Assembly: GCA_009741485.1 (NCBI GenBank)
Contig: CM019214.1
Coordinates: 50,724,452 to 50,788,451 of the forward strand
Direction of reading: 5' to 3'
Source: Malurus cyaneus samueli
Lineage: Eukaryota > Chordata > Aves > Passeriformes > Maluridae
Length of the DNA stretch: 64,000 nucleotides
Both the position numbers and the translations under genes were made by a program. The notes under the pieces were generated by a model. The model ran no database searches, had not been told where the DNA came from, and saw only the letters and a program-made list of their open reading frames with translations. Below, one piece after another: positions 50,594 to 61,175 of this stretch; within the stretch, counting starts at the first letter, position 1, and each line of letters starts with the position of its first letter.

Positions 50594-53500
50594 CAAACCA
50601 AAACCACCAAAAATATATATCTATATATCATGCATTTGTATGCCAGCAATGGTACCAATAGTAATACTGTTTTCTCTGTCTCAGGTCCGTTTTCACTTTT
50701 TGGAACTTTAAACTACAGAGGTTCTTTAAAATGTTCTTTTGAAGTATTTGGTGGAAAAATAAAATGTAAAGAAAAGAATAATATATTTGTATTGGATTAA
50801 TGTGGCAGAGTTTTGGTAAGAAGGAGGTTGCAGTAATTTATGATCATCCAGAAATTATCATAAATTTTTTAAAATTCTATTTATTTTGTGAGAAAAATGT
50901 ATCAGCTACTGATGATTTTTAGCAATCATTTTCAGTTGTAACTTTCATTGCTTGTATATAACTATAGAAAAAAAGGTATGTGAGGAAAAAAATTCGTATC
51001 GAGAGAGGTTTTATATTGATGGACATTAAATAGTACTACAAGCAGAAAAGATAGAACAACATGGAAATTCTGGTACAGCTTGTCAACAGCCAAGAAATAA
51101 TTAATGAGGACATCCTTTGACCCACTGCTGCAGTCATTACTAGTGAAATATTTCAAAAGCAGTAGAGGACTTAAGTGTTTACGGACCATGTCTGATTTAC
51201 TGCTCTCTGGATATTTCCTATCTCTTTGTACAGTCTGTGCAAAGAACAGGTTGTTTGGTTTTTTTTTTTATTATTTAAAGGTGGTGTTGAAGACTGTCTT
51301 GCACCAGCATTTTGTAGAAAGTTACGCTCATATTGATTTAGAGGTAGGCTTTAATTGTCTACACCCAGGCATCTGTTTTCATTTAGGATGGTAGGCATTA
51401 TCTGAGATAAAGCTTGCAGGTACCAGGAAGGGCCTACCAGGCATTAACTGCTCATTTGCAGCAGTTCTTGAAGAGCAGGAAGGTTACCCAGGGCTGTTTA
51501 AACACACAGGATGTATTTCTATATGAGCAACTGAAATGTGTGCTGAATACCCTCTACGTGATAAAAAACAATATGACAAAAACCAAATAATATGCAGTCC
51601 AACCCCTCACTCTTGCTATTATTTCTTTTAAGAGTACGAATAACAAAAATACTTCTTTAAAAATAAATTAAAAGTTATAGAGGAATAGAGGGAAATACAT
51701 CACCATTGAAGCAAAGGTAATTATGAAGAACAGCTCTTTAGATCTTTCTCTGAGCAGAAAGTAAAGTAGGACATAGCCATGGTCAAAATCATTGCTGAAA
51801 CAGATCATGTCATAGGCAGCTTCTCTATAACTATCTTGTGTAATATTTGGTCAGATTCAAATATATAGTTTGTTTCAAAATTTAACAGAACTGTTATCTT
51901 TAACTTTAAAAGGATTTAATTATGTCTATGGAGTCATAAAGATTAATTTTGATGCTTAAAATGAGGGACAGATGTTCAAAATGTTTATAACAAGACCCTA
52001 ATAGGTATGAGTAGAGCTTCAACATTTATCTATTTCCATTTTTTCCCTCCTTTTTCTTTTTGGAAATCAATCTATTTCCAGTTATATAGTACGATGTTAC
52101 TGAAAATAGTAAAATAATTTAAGGTTGAAATGGTCTTTTAAAGTTTTCTGATTAGTCTTATTGACTGTTTCATTAGCTACAACAGAAAGTGTAAAAATAG
52201 GTCAAACAATCCAGGACAGGATACAATCAGGTGGAAAAGATCATTGAGAAAATACTTTTGAATACTTATTTTTGTATATTATCCTCAGTATTCTGTTTGG
52301 TTTTATGAAAACAAGTGCAAGACAAAACAGTCTTATTCCCTTTTGAATTTTCTTCTTTATTCCTTGGGCAAACTTCAGCACGACAGTTTAATATCTTTTC
52401 TTGTTGTGATTTGTCAAGGTTGTCAAAATCACCAGGAGTATAGATACTTTATTGTCAAGGTTTTCCCCATCTTTTTTATTTGTTTCTTTGTCTTCTTTTG
52501 CTTTTTACAATTTCAGTATAGCCAGCAGTCTACAAAAACAAAAAATCATATAAACAAAAAATTTTAAAATATAAAACACATAAACAAAAAAAATCAACAA
52601 CTCGTTATATAATCAACACTCAGAATAAATGAAAATATATCAAGCAGTCATGGCATTATTGTGTATAAGACAGCTTTTCTTCACAGCCATAAAATAAATA
52701 ATATAACCTTATATTCTTTATGCGGAAATACAGGAGTGATTATGATTTGCTATTCATCTTTGTGAGTGAGATGCACTTCAATTTAAATGTGGAACTGTTA
52801 TGAAGGAATTATTAGTCACTTCCCTATGAATGACAATAGACTAGGCCAGTCATTGAATCACCATGGGTAAAATTCAGTCTGCTACAGAGAGCCAAAACAC
52901 TTTCATGTATATCACTCAAGCTCCACTTCAGTCATATTCAAAGGGTTTTACTGGAGGTTAAATGGAGCATGGGTTTTGTTTTGCATTTCTGAATGGGATT
53001 GTGCTCCACTTGAGAGTATCCTAACTGCATTCTCTGCACAGTTTTACATGGCACTCATCGTTTCTGCATCTGAGCAGCAGTGCATTAAAGGCAGGAGTAA
53101 CATCTGTGGAGTGCACGTTCTGTCATTTTCTTCTCAGATATGTTTGAAATGCAGTTGTTTGGAGCAATTATTTTCAGAATTTTATAGGCAGACATGAACT
53201 TTATCATCTGTTTGCTGTTGTACATAATGGAGATGCAATGTAAATTGCAGAAATGAAGTCAAAGATAGAAAATTCAAACACATTGCAGGAAGTAGTGTTA
53301 TTTGACATGTTTCACCACTCCTTTGAGAAAATTCTCTCCAAAGTAACTTCACACCTAATAAAAGCTGTTTTCTGGGAATCTAGATACAGCACTGAGCTCT
53401 TAGCTTTTTATTTCCTAAGTGGTCTTTCCACAGGATCTGGGACAAACCTGTTTCCTCAGCACTTTGCTGGACTCGGTGAAAATGGCAGCTATTACCATTA

Positions 53501-54717
53501 ACAGTAACAGTCCCTCAGTTTATTCAGAATAACCCCTCCACCTCTACTTCTACCACTGATAATGGTCCCTGACACCTCTGCAGTGTCCCATTTCCTGCCA
53601 CCTTCTCTTGACACCTTTCTGCTTCTGATAATTCTTACTGCTTCACTGACCTACTTCCAACTTGGCATCTAAAATTTAGCCTCACCCTGCTATATAGACC
53701 CTGAAATATAGACAACATTCAGAGCTGGACTGTTGCTGATAAAAATTCACATATCAGTGTCAGATCTTAATGAACTCTGGAGACGGAAAGTATTGATGTG
53801 CTTTTGTTCAGCATCTGCAAGATAAAATCCCTTTGACTAAGTAAGGTTCATTGAGGTCAGGCTTAAACCTGAGAGGCACAGATATGACTGTGAATCATCT
53901 GGTGATCCAGAAGAAATGGTTGCACAGAAAGAGCACATGAAATGCAGCAGCAGTTGAGGACTGCAGCAAGAAAAACACCTCCTGGAAATCAACAAAGGAT
54001 ATCTATGTATACCAGCATTTTGTATTTGAAAAGTGGTTTAGGACTACTCGAGTTTGTTAATTTTAAAAATATTAGAATAGAGATAATAGAGATCTTGCTC
54101 TTGCAAAGTTGGACACAGGAGAGCCAGTTCTCATTCTGTATTTAGGTAAAAGAAAACTGACACGAATAACAATGCTACTATTAGATCTAGCAGTGGTTTA
54201 CACTACAGCGGTACATTCTCTTTATATCCTGGGTAAGAAGTTACTGAAACGTTTAGGCCTCCATCATTTTACGGAACTCAGCATAGGAATCTACACATAA
54301 ACTATATTAATTAAATTAACTTTATCTAAATTTACACACGGTTAGTAACAGTATGCAATACAGGATTTAATACAATGTTTATCTGGCTTAAATGTCAGGA
54401 AGTATCTCTTTTTAAAAACTGAGAAAACACAAAATATTTCTTTTTACATCCCCTTTTTGGACAAATGGAAATATGTGATGTGAATAGCTTGAAGGTATGC
54501 TTGTACCAGCCTAAGAGCAAGAAGCAGATGCTTCTTGGCCATCTGACTGCTGCCTGTCTGGTATTAAACTGAGATACAACTACTTTTTTACCCCATGCAT
54601 TGAAAATGTTGGTGTTTAGCTACAGTGGCACAAAATTTTTAGGAATTCTATATCATTTAGTCTTGCAGCTCTCTCATGGAATTTACCTACAAGCGGCTGA
54701 TAGATTCACACAGTCAC
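48321..54717. other. AT-rich non-coding DNA
   Basis: No gene supported. Open frames of about 80-111 codons (for example minus 48,930-49,265) lack recognisable motifs. Simple repeats include poly-A at about 50,565-50,593. A balanced stretch at 52,970-53,170 looks less random than its flanks. Confidence 0.62.
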
Positions 54718-54926
54718 AGGACGCTCATCTTAGTCAGAGTCGGAGGAAATTGTGCCCTGAGAAGTCTGTATAAGGGGTTTACTTATTGTAATCGTGCTGA
54801 AAGCCTCTGGGTGTGGTGAAANAGGATGCTAATCTTAGTCAGAGTCGGAGGAAATTGTGCCCTGAGAAGTCTGTATAAGGGGTTTACTTATTGTAATCGT
54901 GCTGAAAGCCTCTGGGTGTGGTGAAA
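54718..54926. repeat. 104-bp direct repeat around a single N (probable assembly seam)
   Basis: 54,718-54,821 and 54,823-54,926 are the same 104 bp, differing only at two positions near the left end (ACGCTCAT versus ATGCTAAT), with one undetermined base at 54,822 exactly between them. Near identity plus an N at the junction points to two contig ends that overlap but were joined without merging. Confidence 0.93.
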
Positions 54927-55971
54927 TGACTGAAGTCTTCCTAATGAACTTAAAGCATTGTTTTACTTGCCCTGCAAAAACTATCAAATGTTTTCTACCC
55001 TTGGATATTGATCCAAAAGATCATAGAAGGAGAAAAGAAATATCTGGTAAGATTCTTATTTTGACCTTGGGTAACTGAAGTATAAAGATTGATAGATCAT
55101 GGTGTTCTGGCCAGCAGTAACTTTTCCTCAGCCTACCCCGGCAGCAACTGGGGACATTTTGTATGCTGCTACTCAATCATCACAAAATTACATTAGCATA
55201 TTGTGTATTTATTTATTTTTTGAATGTGCTGTTCATAATGGCCATAATGGGAGCAGCACTGTTGAGAGTAATCTGACTAAGAAGTCCAGCTGCATAACAT
55301 AAAGCAATGCTTGATTTATCTGGCCACAGCAGGCACTGACTTCATTACATTACACAGCAGCCAGGAGAACTTAGCCATTACAATTATTCTGATGCTTTTC
55401 TGTGTTGCTGCTATTCATCAGTGTAAGTTTCTTTCACTAGTCATTTTTCTTGCAGTGGAAACTTTCCAGTAAGGCTAAATTTTAAGAATTTGTGCAGTAC
55501 TATTATTGCTGATTAAAGTCAATTTTCAAGGAGGGCTCACGCTGTAAAAAGCTCCACAATCATACACAATAAAATTACCTAGTCCCTGCCCTGAAGAGCT
55601 TACAGTCTAAAAGGCACTTATCTTTAGAGGTGAGAGAAAGGTTTCATTAAAGGAATTTTAAATGCATTGAAATGCATTATTTGGCAAGTTGGAGTAGAAT
55701 AAGCAAAGTAATCAAAGTAATGGCAGACAAATGATCTTTAGTTCATTTTTGGGGTAATACAAAAGTTTTACTTACTACCTGAAAACTTTTGACTACAAAA
55801 TGGCCTCCTCTTCTTCCCACCTTGCCCAGATGCTACAATGATGATCACTACTTCTGATCATCCCCTAAATCTACCACATCCCCACGAAAGTTGCCTGGTT
55901 CAGTCTGCCTTTTTGTGAACTGCAGCTGAGAATGAAGCTCCTCACAGCAACTGGAGGCAAAATTACTGCTC
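54927..55971. other. Non-coding DNA
   Basis: No gene supported. A short block at 55,578-55,612 (CTAGTCCCTGCCCTGAAGAG then CTTACAGTCTAA) resembles a motif in ancient amniote interspersed repeats. The rest is unrecognised. Confidence 0.6.
55578..55612. repeat. Possible ancient amniote interspersed repeat remnant
   Basis: CCCTGCCCTGAAGAGCTTAC followed by AGTCTAA matches, from memory, a phrase common to old SINE/LINE remnants of amniotes. Only about 35 bp remain and the family cannot be named. Confidence 0.35.
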
Positions 55972-55975
55972 AGAC
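55972..55975. repeat. Target-site duplication AGAC, left copy
   Basis: AGAC directly precedes the first base of the 5' LTR and recurs at 61,172-61,175 directly after the 3' LTR. Confidence 0.85.
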
Positions 55976-56463
55976 TGATGCCTGATGATTTTTGCTTTTT
56001 CCTTTTACACTTTCTGTACCCTCTATGCATCCACTGTACCCTTAGCCACATGCTTGTAATTCCTGAAGCTTGATATCCCAGCTTAGTTTAGGGTGTTGCT
56101 GGGCAGAGAGTACCAAACATCCCAAGGAGGGGAGTCAGTTGTGCCCTGTGCTATCTTAACAAACCACCCAAGACTTCAGCCTTGGGTGAAGCCTCTGTCC
56201 AGAACATACTTTGTGTTAAACTGGGCTCTGGCCTCATCTGGGGGGGCATTCATTAAATAGGGGGACATTATGCATTTGGTTAACTTTCTTATTGGGGATC
56301 CTAGATAGATATGTATCCCTGAAACCGTATAAAACTTGTACCCTTGCTGTACACGGTGTGCATTCTGCCATCAAGTTGTGCCCTGGGATCCCATACCGAG
56401 TAAAACCTTTTTATCCCCTAACAGTGCTGTGTCATTATTAAAAACTGCCCTTTTAAGGCAACA
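55976..56463 (+). repeat. 5' LTR of the provirus (488 bp)
   Basis: It runs from TGATGCCTGATG to AAGGCAACA and matches 60,691-61,171 along its length. The first bases differ by one (TGATGCC here, TGGATGCC in the 3' copy), suggesting a deleted G. U3 contains an inverted CCAAT box (ATTGG, about 56,291) and TATAAAA at 56,328. The segment from about 56,355 to the end, with AGTAAAACC and ATTATTAAAAAC, would be R/U5. The 124-codon frame starting at 56,336 crosses the LTR end and is not a gene. Confidence 0.93.
56328..56334 (+). promoter_or_regulatory. LTR TATA box
   Basis: TATAAAA about 35 bp downstream of an inverted CCAAT box (ATTGG). It is conserved in the 3' LTR at 61,027-61,033, where the CCAAT box is broken by an inserted T. 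Confidence 0.75.
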
Positions 56464-56470
56464 GTTTTTC

Positions 56471-56488
56471 TGGCACACCCGAGACGGG
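56471..56488 (+). other. Candidate primer-binding site
   Basis: TGGCACACCCGAGACGGG starts with the expected TGG (complement of a tRNA CCA end), seven bases after the LTR end. I could not match it confidently to a specific tRNA, and the seven-base gap is larger than usual, so this call rests on position and the TGG start. Confidence 0.5.
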
Positions 56489-57496
56489 ACACGAAGGAGA
56501 CCGAGTCCTAGCTCTGGGATCGAGAGCAACATCCTGCCTGCTGCACCTCTCCTTGCCGCACTTTGGGAGGGGGAGCAGCAGTCCCAGACTGAGACCGGGA
56601 ACTTCAAAGAAATACAACACAAGGCGGGAGGAGATAAGATAAAGGGGTACGGTATTATTGCTAGCAAAAAGGCTGGTGAGGGTGGGTTTGTGGCCACGGG
56701 GGCCCTGTAAAAGGGGGGTTTTCTGTAATAAGGAAATTTCCTTTTCCCACGGGGGTGTGGAAAGAAGAGGACGCTCTTCGCTGATCCACACAGAGCCTGA
56801 GAGCTGCTACAGGGCTCAGTGCAGCACGCAGCTGAAAGGCTCAGGGCTGGGTCTCTCTGCTAGGGTGGCAGTGTGAGACCCAGCAAGGGCAGGTTTCTTG
56901 CATGCATGCGCTTCTGCTTTCTCTCTGCTCTGCTTTTGCACTATAGGTTAGGTTGTAACTTGTAGTGGGGGGTGAGGTCGCAGGTTCGATTCTTGCTTCC
57001 AACTCTAACTGCTTTTTCATTTCTAAAGAGAACATGGGGTGTGTATCTCCTCTCAAGTATTCAGATACCCCGTGAACCCCATTAAGTATATATTGAAACA
57101 TTGCGGGTTCTAACAGAGAGACACTCTACACGAAGAGTCTTAGTAAGACTCTGCACATGCTTTGGCCAGTTTTAAGCTTGGAACTGGAAGGAGATGGCCA
57201 AGTTTCGGGAGTCTGATAATGATTGATTACTGTTTATTGGTGGAATCAGAGTTCAGGGCAGGTATGAGGAGTTGAGATATGGGGAGTTGTTTGCAATATT
57301 CTTGAACAGAGAACAAACCTACAATCATGCGCAAAAGGCTGGGTGGAGATGGTTTCACTAAGGAAGAGAGGGGGGGAGAGGATCACCCCCTCCCCCGCCG
57401 CCGTGCTGCCCGTGCCGGTGGAAAGGGGGGAGGTGCACACCCCCTCCCCTGCCGCTGCCGCCCCTTCCCCCAGTCCCTCCGGGGCTGGAAGGGCGG
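56489..57496 (+). other. Provirus leader and remains of the gag region
   Basis: No gag motif can be read. Short open frames in several phases are interrupted. At 56,980-56,996 there is a tRNA T-arm-like sequence (GCAGG-TTCGATT-CTTGC) without matching acceptor or anticodon arms. A 19-bp odd palindrome (AGAGTCTTA-G-TAAGACTCT) lies at 57,134-57,152. Sequence becomes C/G-rich from about 57,370. Confidence 0.6.
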
Positions 57497-57842
57497 GGAT
57501 GACTGCCCACCACCTCACCCCGACACCTGGGGGCGGGGCGGCGGAGAGGGCGGTCCACCACGCCCGACAGCCCTGGTGGGGGAGTGGGCTGGAGAGGGGC
57601 CGGGTCCACCACCCGACAGCCTGGGGCGCGAGCGAGGCTGGAGGGGGGCCGGGTCATCACCGCCTGATAGCCCTGGGGACAGGAGCGGGGCCGGGAAGGG
57701 CCGGGTCGCCACTGCCCGATAGCCCTGGGGGCGGGAGCGGGGCCGGAGAAGGGCCGGGTCCGCACCCCCGACAGGAGTGGGGCTGGAGAGGGCCGGGTCC
57801 ACCCCACCCCGACAGCCTGGGCGGGAGCGGGGCCGGAGCGGG
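57497..57842 (+). repeat. GC-rich minisatellite, about 7 units of 40-53 bp
   Basis: Units begin GGGCCGGGTC, continue through CCCGACAGCC and GGGGGCGGGAGC and end GGGGCCGGAGA; visible units start near 57,598, 57,648, 57,700, 57,753 and 57,792, with diverged ones upstream. Because the DNA is so GC-rich, stops are rare and both strands stay open for 120-197 codons, giving Pro/Gly/Arg/Ala-rich translations that differ in phase between units. It sits where gag would be expected between leader and pol. Whether it grew from a proline-rich gag segment or was inserted cannot be told. Confidence 0.85.
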
Positions 57843-58179
57843 AAGTCCTGTTGCCGTCCCGGTGCCGCCGAAACGGGAGCGGAGGACAACGATCAGTGCA
57901 AACAAAGGGAGAAACAACGCACTAAAGCAAGTCTGACGAGCCCAATACAAAAACTCCTCTGAACAGGAGAGACAAGGTCAGATTACGTTCCCTAGCGATC
58001 TACTGGTTCAGGCTTCACTGCTGTGACCAAGGTTCTATTCCAGAAGGGAACCATGACTACACTGACCAAGGAACTCGAGTGGGTTCTGTTTTGGTCGAAA
58101 TTTGTCTTTTCCTATACCCTACTCTGTGCACAAAATTAGTCAAAAGCTCTTTGCTTTTGAGAGGAGAGATACGAGACAG
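57843..58179 (+). other. Provirus internal region, unassigned
   Basis: Transition from the minisatellite to pol. It is open in patches, with no protease motif and no RT palm motif. The junction of an internal deletion removing protease and most of RT probably lies here. Confidence 0.5.
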
Positions 58180-58735
58180 GGAGAAGATCCACTCACCTGG
58201 AAATCTGAAGCCAGCTGGCAAAAGAACTGGAAACTGGAAAAGACTACTGGTAAAACCTCTGTATGGACCTTAAAGGCAGCAGAAAAAGAACCATCTTATT
58301 GTCCACAGAGAGTAAAAAGGCTGCATTTAAAGCAGTGGAGCAGCTGAGGCTGTCGGACTTAAATAAAACTTTTGAACTTTTTCATATAGCAGACTCAGTG
58401 TTGCTCTGGGGTACTGGCACAGCACCTTGAAGACCAGCAAAGAGCTGTGGCCTATTTTTCAAAACAACTGGGCAATGTTAGCCAAGGGTGGCCTGGGTGT
58501 TTGAGAGCTGTAGCAGCAACTGTCATCCTGATACAGGAGGCCGTAAATTCACCCTTGGGCAGCACATTGTCGTGTATGTACCCCACAGTGTGTTTGTTGC
58601 TGGACAAAAGGGGGGACACTGGCTATCCCCAAGCAGAATGCTTAACTACCATCTGTGTTGTTGGAATAGGATGATGTTACCTGATAATATCTTCTGTCGT
58701 AACCCTGCAGTGTTTTTTGTCACCCACGCTATTTG
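58180..58735 (+). pseudogene. pol remnant: RT thumb/connection region
   Basis: In the intact virus this would be the end of reverse transcriptase. Visible in one frame at 58,447-58,674 are AYFSKQLG, then a GWPGCLRAVAAT stretch; in another frame at 58,488-58,736, a TLGQ motif followed by V-PHSV and GGHWLSPSRML. These phrases are typical of the gammaretroviral RT connection domain. The frame changes at about 58,545-58,560. Upstream, at about 58,180-58,350, a PLTWKSE phrase resembles the thumb end. The catalytic palm is absent, so no polymerase activity is possible. Confidence 0.85.
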
Positions 58736-59215
58736 ATAACATGCCTGAGAATACTGTTTGCAGACAGTAGAGAAGACCTATTCCAGCGGACCAGACCTGA
58801 AGGATGTGCCCTGGAGAATCGAGACCAGGAACTATTTCCTGATGGAAGCAGTTTCACAAGGAATGGTAAGAGGATGACAGGCTACACAGTAACCACCATG
58901 GATAAGGTAATGAGGCAAAAGCCTTGATTTCAGATTGTCATCAAGAAAGCTGAACTGATTGCACTAGAGAGCTCTAGAACTGAGTGAGGAAAGAAGGTGG
59001 ACATATTGATGTTGTGCTTAGCACTGTTCATGCTCACGGAGCTATTTGGAAGGAACTGGCTGCTGACTGTTCAAGTAATGAAATTAAGCATCAGAACAGA
59101 TCCTTGCACTCTGCAGAGTATCCGGAAGCTACAGAGGTAACTGTTATGCATTGCAGAATCATCAAAAGGGAAACACCCCTGAATTGGGAAATACCTTTTT
59201 GGTAAAGCAACAGAA
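58736..59215 (+). pseudogene. pol remnant: RNase H
   Basis: ELFPDGSSF at about 58,829-58,855 contains the first catalytic Asp of the retroviral RNase H (codon 58,841-58,843), followed by GYTVTT. The later half appears in a different frame from 58,984, with a VHAHGAIWKE phrase and VTVMHCR near the expected last metal-binding region. At least two frameshifts and several stops separate these pieces, so it is inactive. Confidence 0.85.
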
Positions 59216-60290
59216 GGGGTAAAGGAAAGACAAACTTGCAGTAGTACCACAGAAGGTGGTAGATTTGACAGGGTTTACTCCAAAATGCGATCAGGGGGAT
59301 CAAAAATTGTTAGGCTCTTAAAGCTGAAATCAAGGAAGGTGAGTGGCTGTTACCCAACAGGCAGGTTGTACTCCACCTCCACTTCTTCAAGAAATAGCCC
59401 AGAGGGAGCATAGACCACGGGAGCAGAAATCTTTTAAACATCTGAAGAAGGGTGTGGTTGGAGAGGATAACTGATATTGTACAATCTATAAAAGCAAGTG
59501 TGAGACCTGTTGTAGAAACAATCCTGACACGAGCAAGGGAGTTGTGTTAGGGGTGACGAAGGCAGGAGATCTCCCGAGACTATTGCAAATAGATTTTTGC
59601 TGAAATGCGCATAGGAGATACAAATATGTGCTGGTATTGGTCGACACTTTCAGTGGATGGCTGAGCACCTGCACCAACACAGCAAAGGAGGTTGTAAAAG
59701 CCTTGCTCAACCACATAATTCCAAGGTTTGGGGTTCTCTTGGAATTCTTCAGATAGAGGACCACATTCATGCAAAGTGGTCGGAGAGTTAGCAGGTTTCT
59801 GGACTTGCTTGGGACCTGCATACTCATACAGCCAAGCAAGTGGCACGGTTGATGATTGTATGAATGGAACCCTCAAAACCCAGATCAGTAAGATCTGCCA
59901 AGAAACTTCAATGACATGGGTTCAGGCCTTGCTTCTAGCCTTGCTGAGAAGCTCACATACAACCAAGGCAGAGGGACAATGTAAGTCCCTATGAAATCTT
60001 GTATGGCAAACCATACCAGGTTTCACATATCCCGGGGAAAACTTGTACTGATTTGCAGAAATGCTTAATGGTTTTAAGTTCCCATTTGCAGAAGCTCCAG
60101 AGACTCGCCATGCTGTCCAGCCATAGGACTGGACACACTGTTCATCCATTCCACCTGGAGAATGGATCTACATCAAGTGGTGGGACAGCAACCCCTTGCA
60201 AGCTGAGCGGAAGGACTGTTCCAAGCTTTGCTGCCCACCCTCACTGCGGTCAAGGTTGCTGAGAAAGAGTAGATCACTACTCCAAGTCAA
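59216..60290 (+). pseudogene. pol remnant: integrase
   Basis: Integrase joins viral DNA to the host chromosome. The first catalytic Asp is in a LQIDF phrase (codon 59,592-59,594), followed in another frame by [10 protein letters not shown]. The second is in SSDRGPH (codon 59,752-59,754). The expected Glu is replaced by Asp in SGTVDD (codon 59,851-59,853), in a phrase continuing MNGTLK. About 32 residues separate the second and third positions, near the usual 35. A YGKPYQ phrase lies at about 60,000, and a GLFQ...TAVKV phrase at about 60,209-60,250 fits the GPY/F-type C-terminus of gammaretroviral integrases. Stops and frameshifts abolish it. Confidence 0.88.
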
Positions 60291-60299
60291 GAAGCCATC

Positions 60300-60660
60300 A
60301 AAAACAGAGACTGATGCAAATCAAGCTGATTTGGTTTAAACTGTTTTTCACAGTCTGTTGTCTGCCCAACTGGTAAACATGATTCAGGATTGCCATTAAT
60401 TGCATTGCGATGTCCAAATATATCCAGCTCTTGGCAGGAGCAATTGCTGGATCTGTACCCAATATCTCCTCTAGATGGGGATGGTAACTGGCCATTGATT
60501 GGTATGAAATTTGGAAAGAGACTCAAATTCTACTGAATTAGTTTCCAAAATTACCACCTTAAAATTTGACTGTATTTTTCATGGTTATCAGACTGGGCTG
60601 AGTAAAAAAGTATCTCTGATAGTTGTATTGTAGTTAATGTAGTGTAGAGACTAGACAAGG
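60300..60660 (+). pseudogene. env remnant with CWIC motif
   Basis: Codons 60,445-60,456 read CWIC, preceded by SN, as in the CXXC motif of gammaretroviral surface glycoproteins. A stop follows five codons later. Only about 400 bp lie between the end of pol and the polypurine tract, so nearly all of env, including the transmembrane subunit, is deleted. Assignment rests on position and this short motif. Confidence 0.55.
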
Positions 60661-60677
60661 TGAAGTTTGTTGTCTCT

Positions 60678-60690
60678 AAAAAGGGGGGAA
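60678..60690 (+). other. Polypurine tract
   Basis: AAAAAGGGGGG followed by AA and then the TG of the 3' LTR. This arrangement (two bases between tract and TG, lost on integration) is typical of gammaretroviruses and fixes the 3' LTR start at 60,691. Confidence 0.92.
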
Positions 60691-61171
60691 TGGATGCCTG
60701 ATGATTTTTGCTTTTCCTTTTACACTTTCTGTACCCTCTATGCCTCCCCCTGTACCCTTAGCCACATGCTTTTAATTCCTGAAGCTGATATTGCAGTTAG
60801 TTTAGGCGTTTGCTGGGCAGAGAGACCAAACATCCCAAGGAAGGAGTCAGTGTGCCCTGTGCTATCTTACACCAAGATCCAGCCTTGGGTGAAGCTTCTG
60901 TCCAGAACATCTTGTGTAAACTGGCTCTGGCCTCATCTTGGGGGTATTCATTAGGATAGGGGGACATTACTGCATTTGTTAAGTTTCTTATTTGGGGATC
61001 CTAGATAGAAATGCTAATTCTGAAACTATAAAACTTGTACGCTTGCTGTACACGGGTGGTGCATTCTGCCATCAAGTTGTGCACCTGGGATCCCAAATAC
61101 CGAGGTAAAACCCTTTTTATCCCCTTAACCGTGTCTGTGTCATTATTAAAAACTGCCCTTTCAAGGCAACA
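60691..61171 (+). repeat. 3' LTR of the provirus (481 bp)
   Basis: It runs from TGGATGCCTGATG to AAGGCAACA and is collinear with 55,976-56,463. TATAAAA is at 61,027. Differences from the 5' LTR are mostly single-base insertions and deletions, plus clustered substitutions near 60,745. Sequencing noise may contribute, so divergence should not be turned directly into age. Confidence 0.93.
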
Positions 61172-61175
61172 AGAC
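61172..61175. repeat. Target-site duplication AGAC, right copy
   Basis: AGAC directly follows the terminal CA of the 3' LTR and matches 55,972-55,975. Confidence 0.85.

Larger units (their letters stand above)
55972..61175 (+). mobile_element. Endogenous gammaretrovirus-like provirus (class I ERV), defective
   Basis: Two LTRs in direct orientation, beginning TG and ending CA, are flanked by AGAC on both sides (55,972-55,975 and 61,172-61,175), a 4-bp target duplication as made by gammaretroviruses. A polypurine tract A5G6, then AA, then TG marks the 3' LTR start. Internal remains are in order: a leader, a GC-rich minisatellite, the 3' half of pol with gammaretrovirus-type RT connection, RNase H and integrase with a GPY/F-like end, and a scrap of env. 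Protease, RT fingers and palm, and most of env are absent. Stops and frameshifts throughout make it non-coding. Many differences between the LTRs are single-base indels, so some breaks may be sequencing errors. Confidence 0.93.

Noticed and set aside
57343..57936. 197-codon plus frame and 149-/124-codon minus frames, Pro/Gly/Arg-rich
   Set aside because: They arise from a GC-rich minisatellite in which stop codons are rare in every phase; units change phase between repeats.
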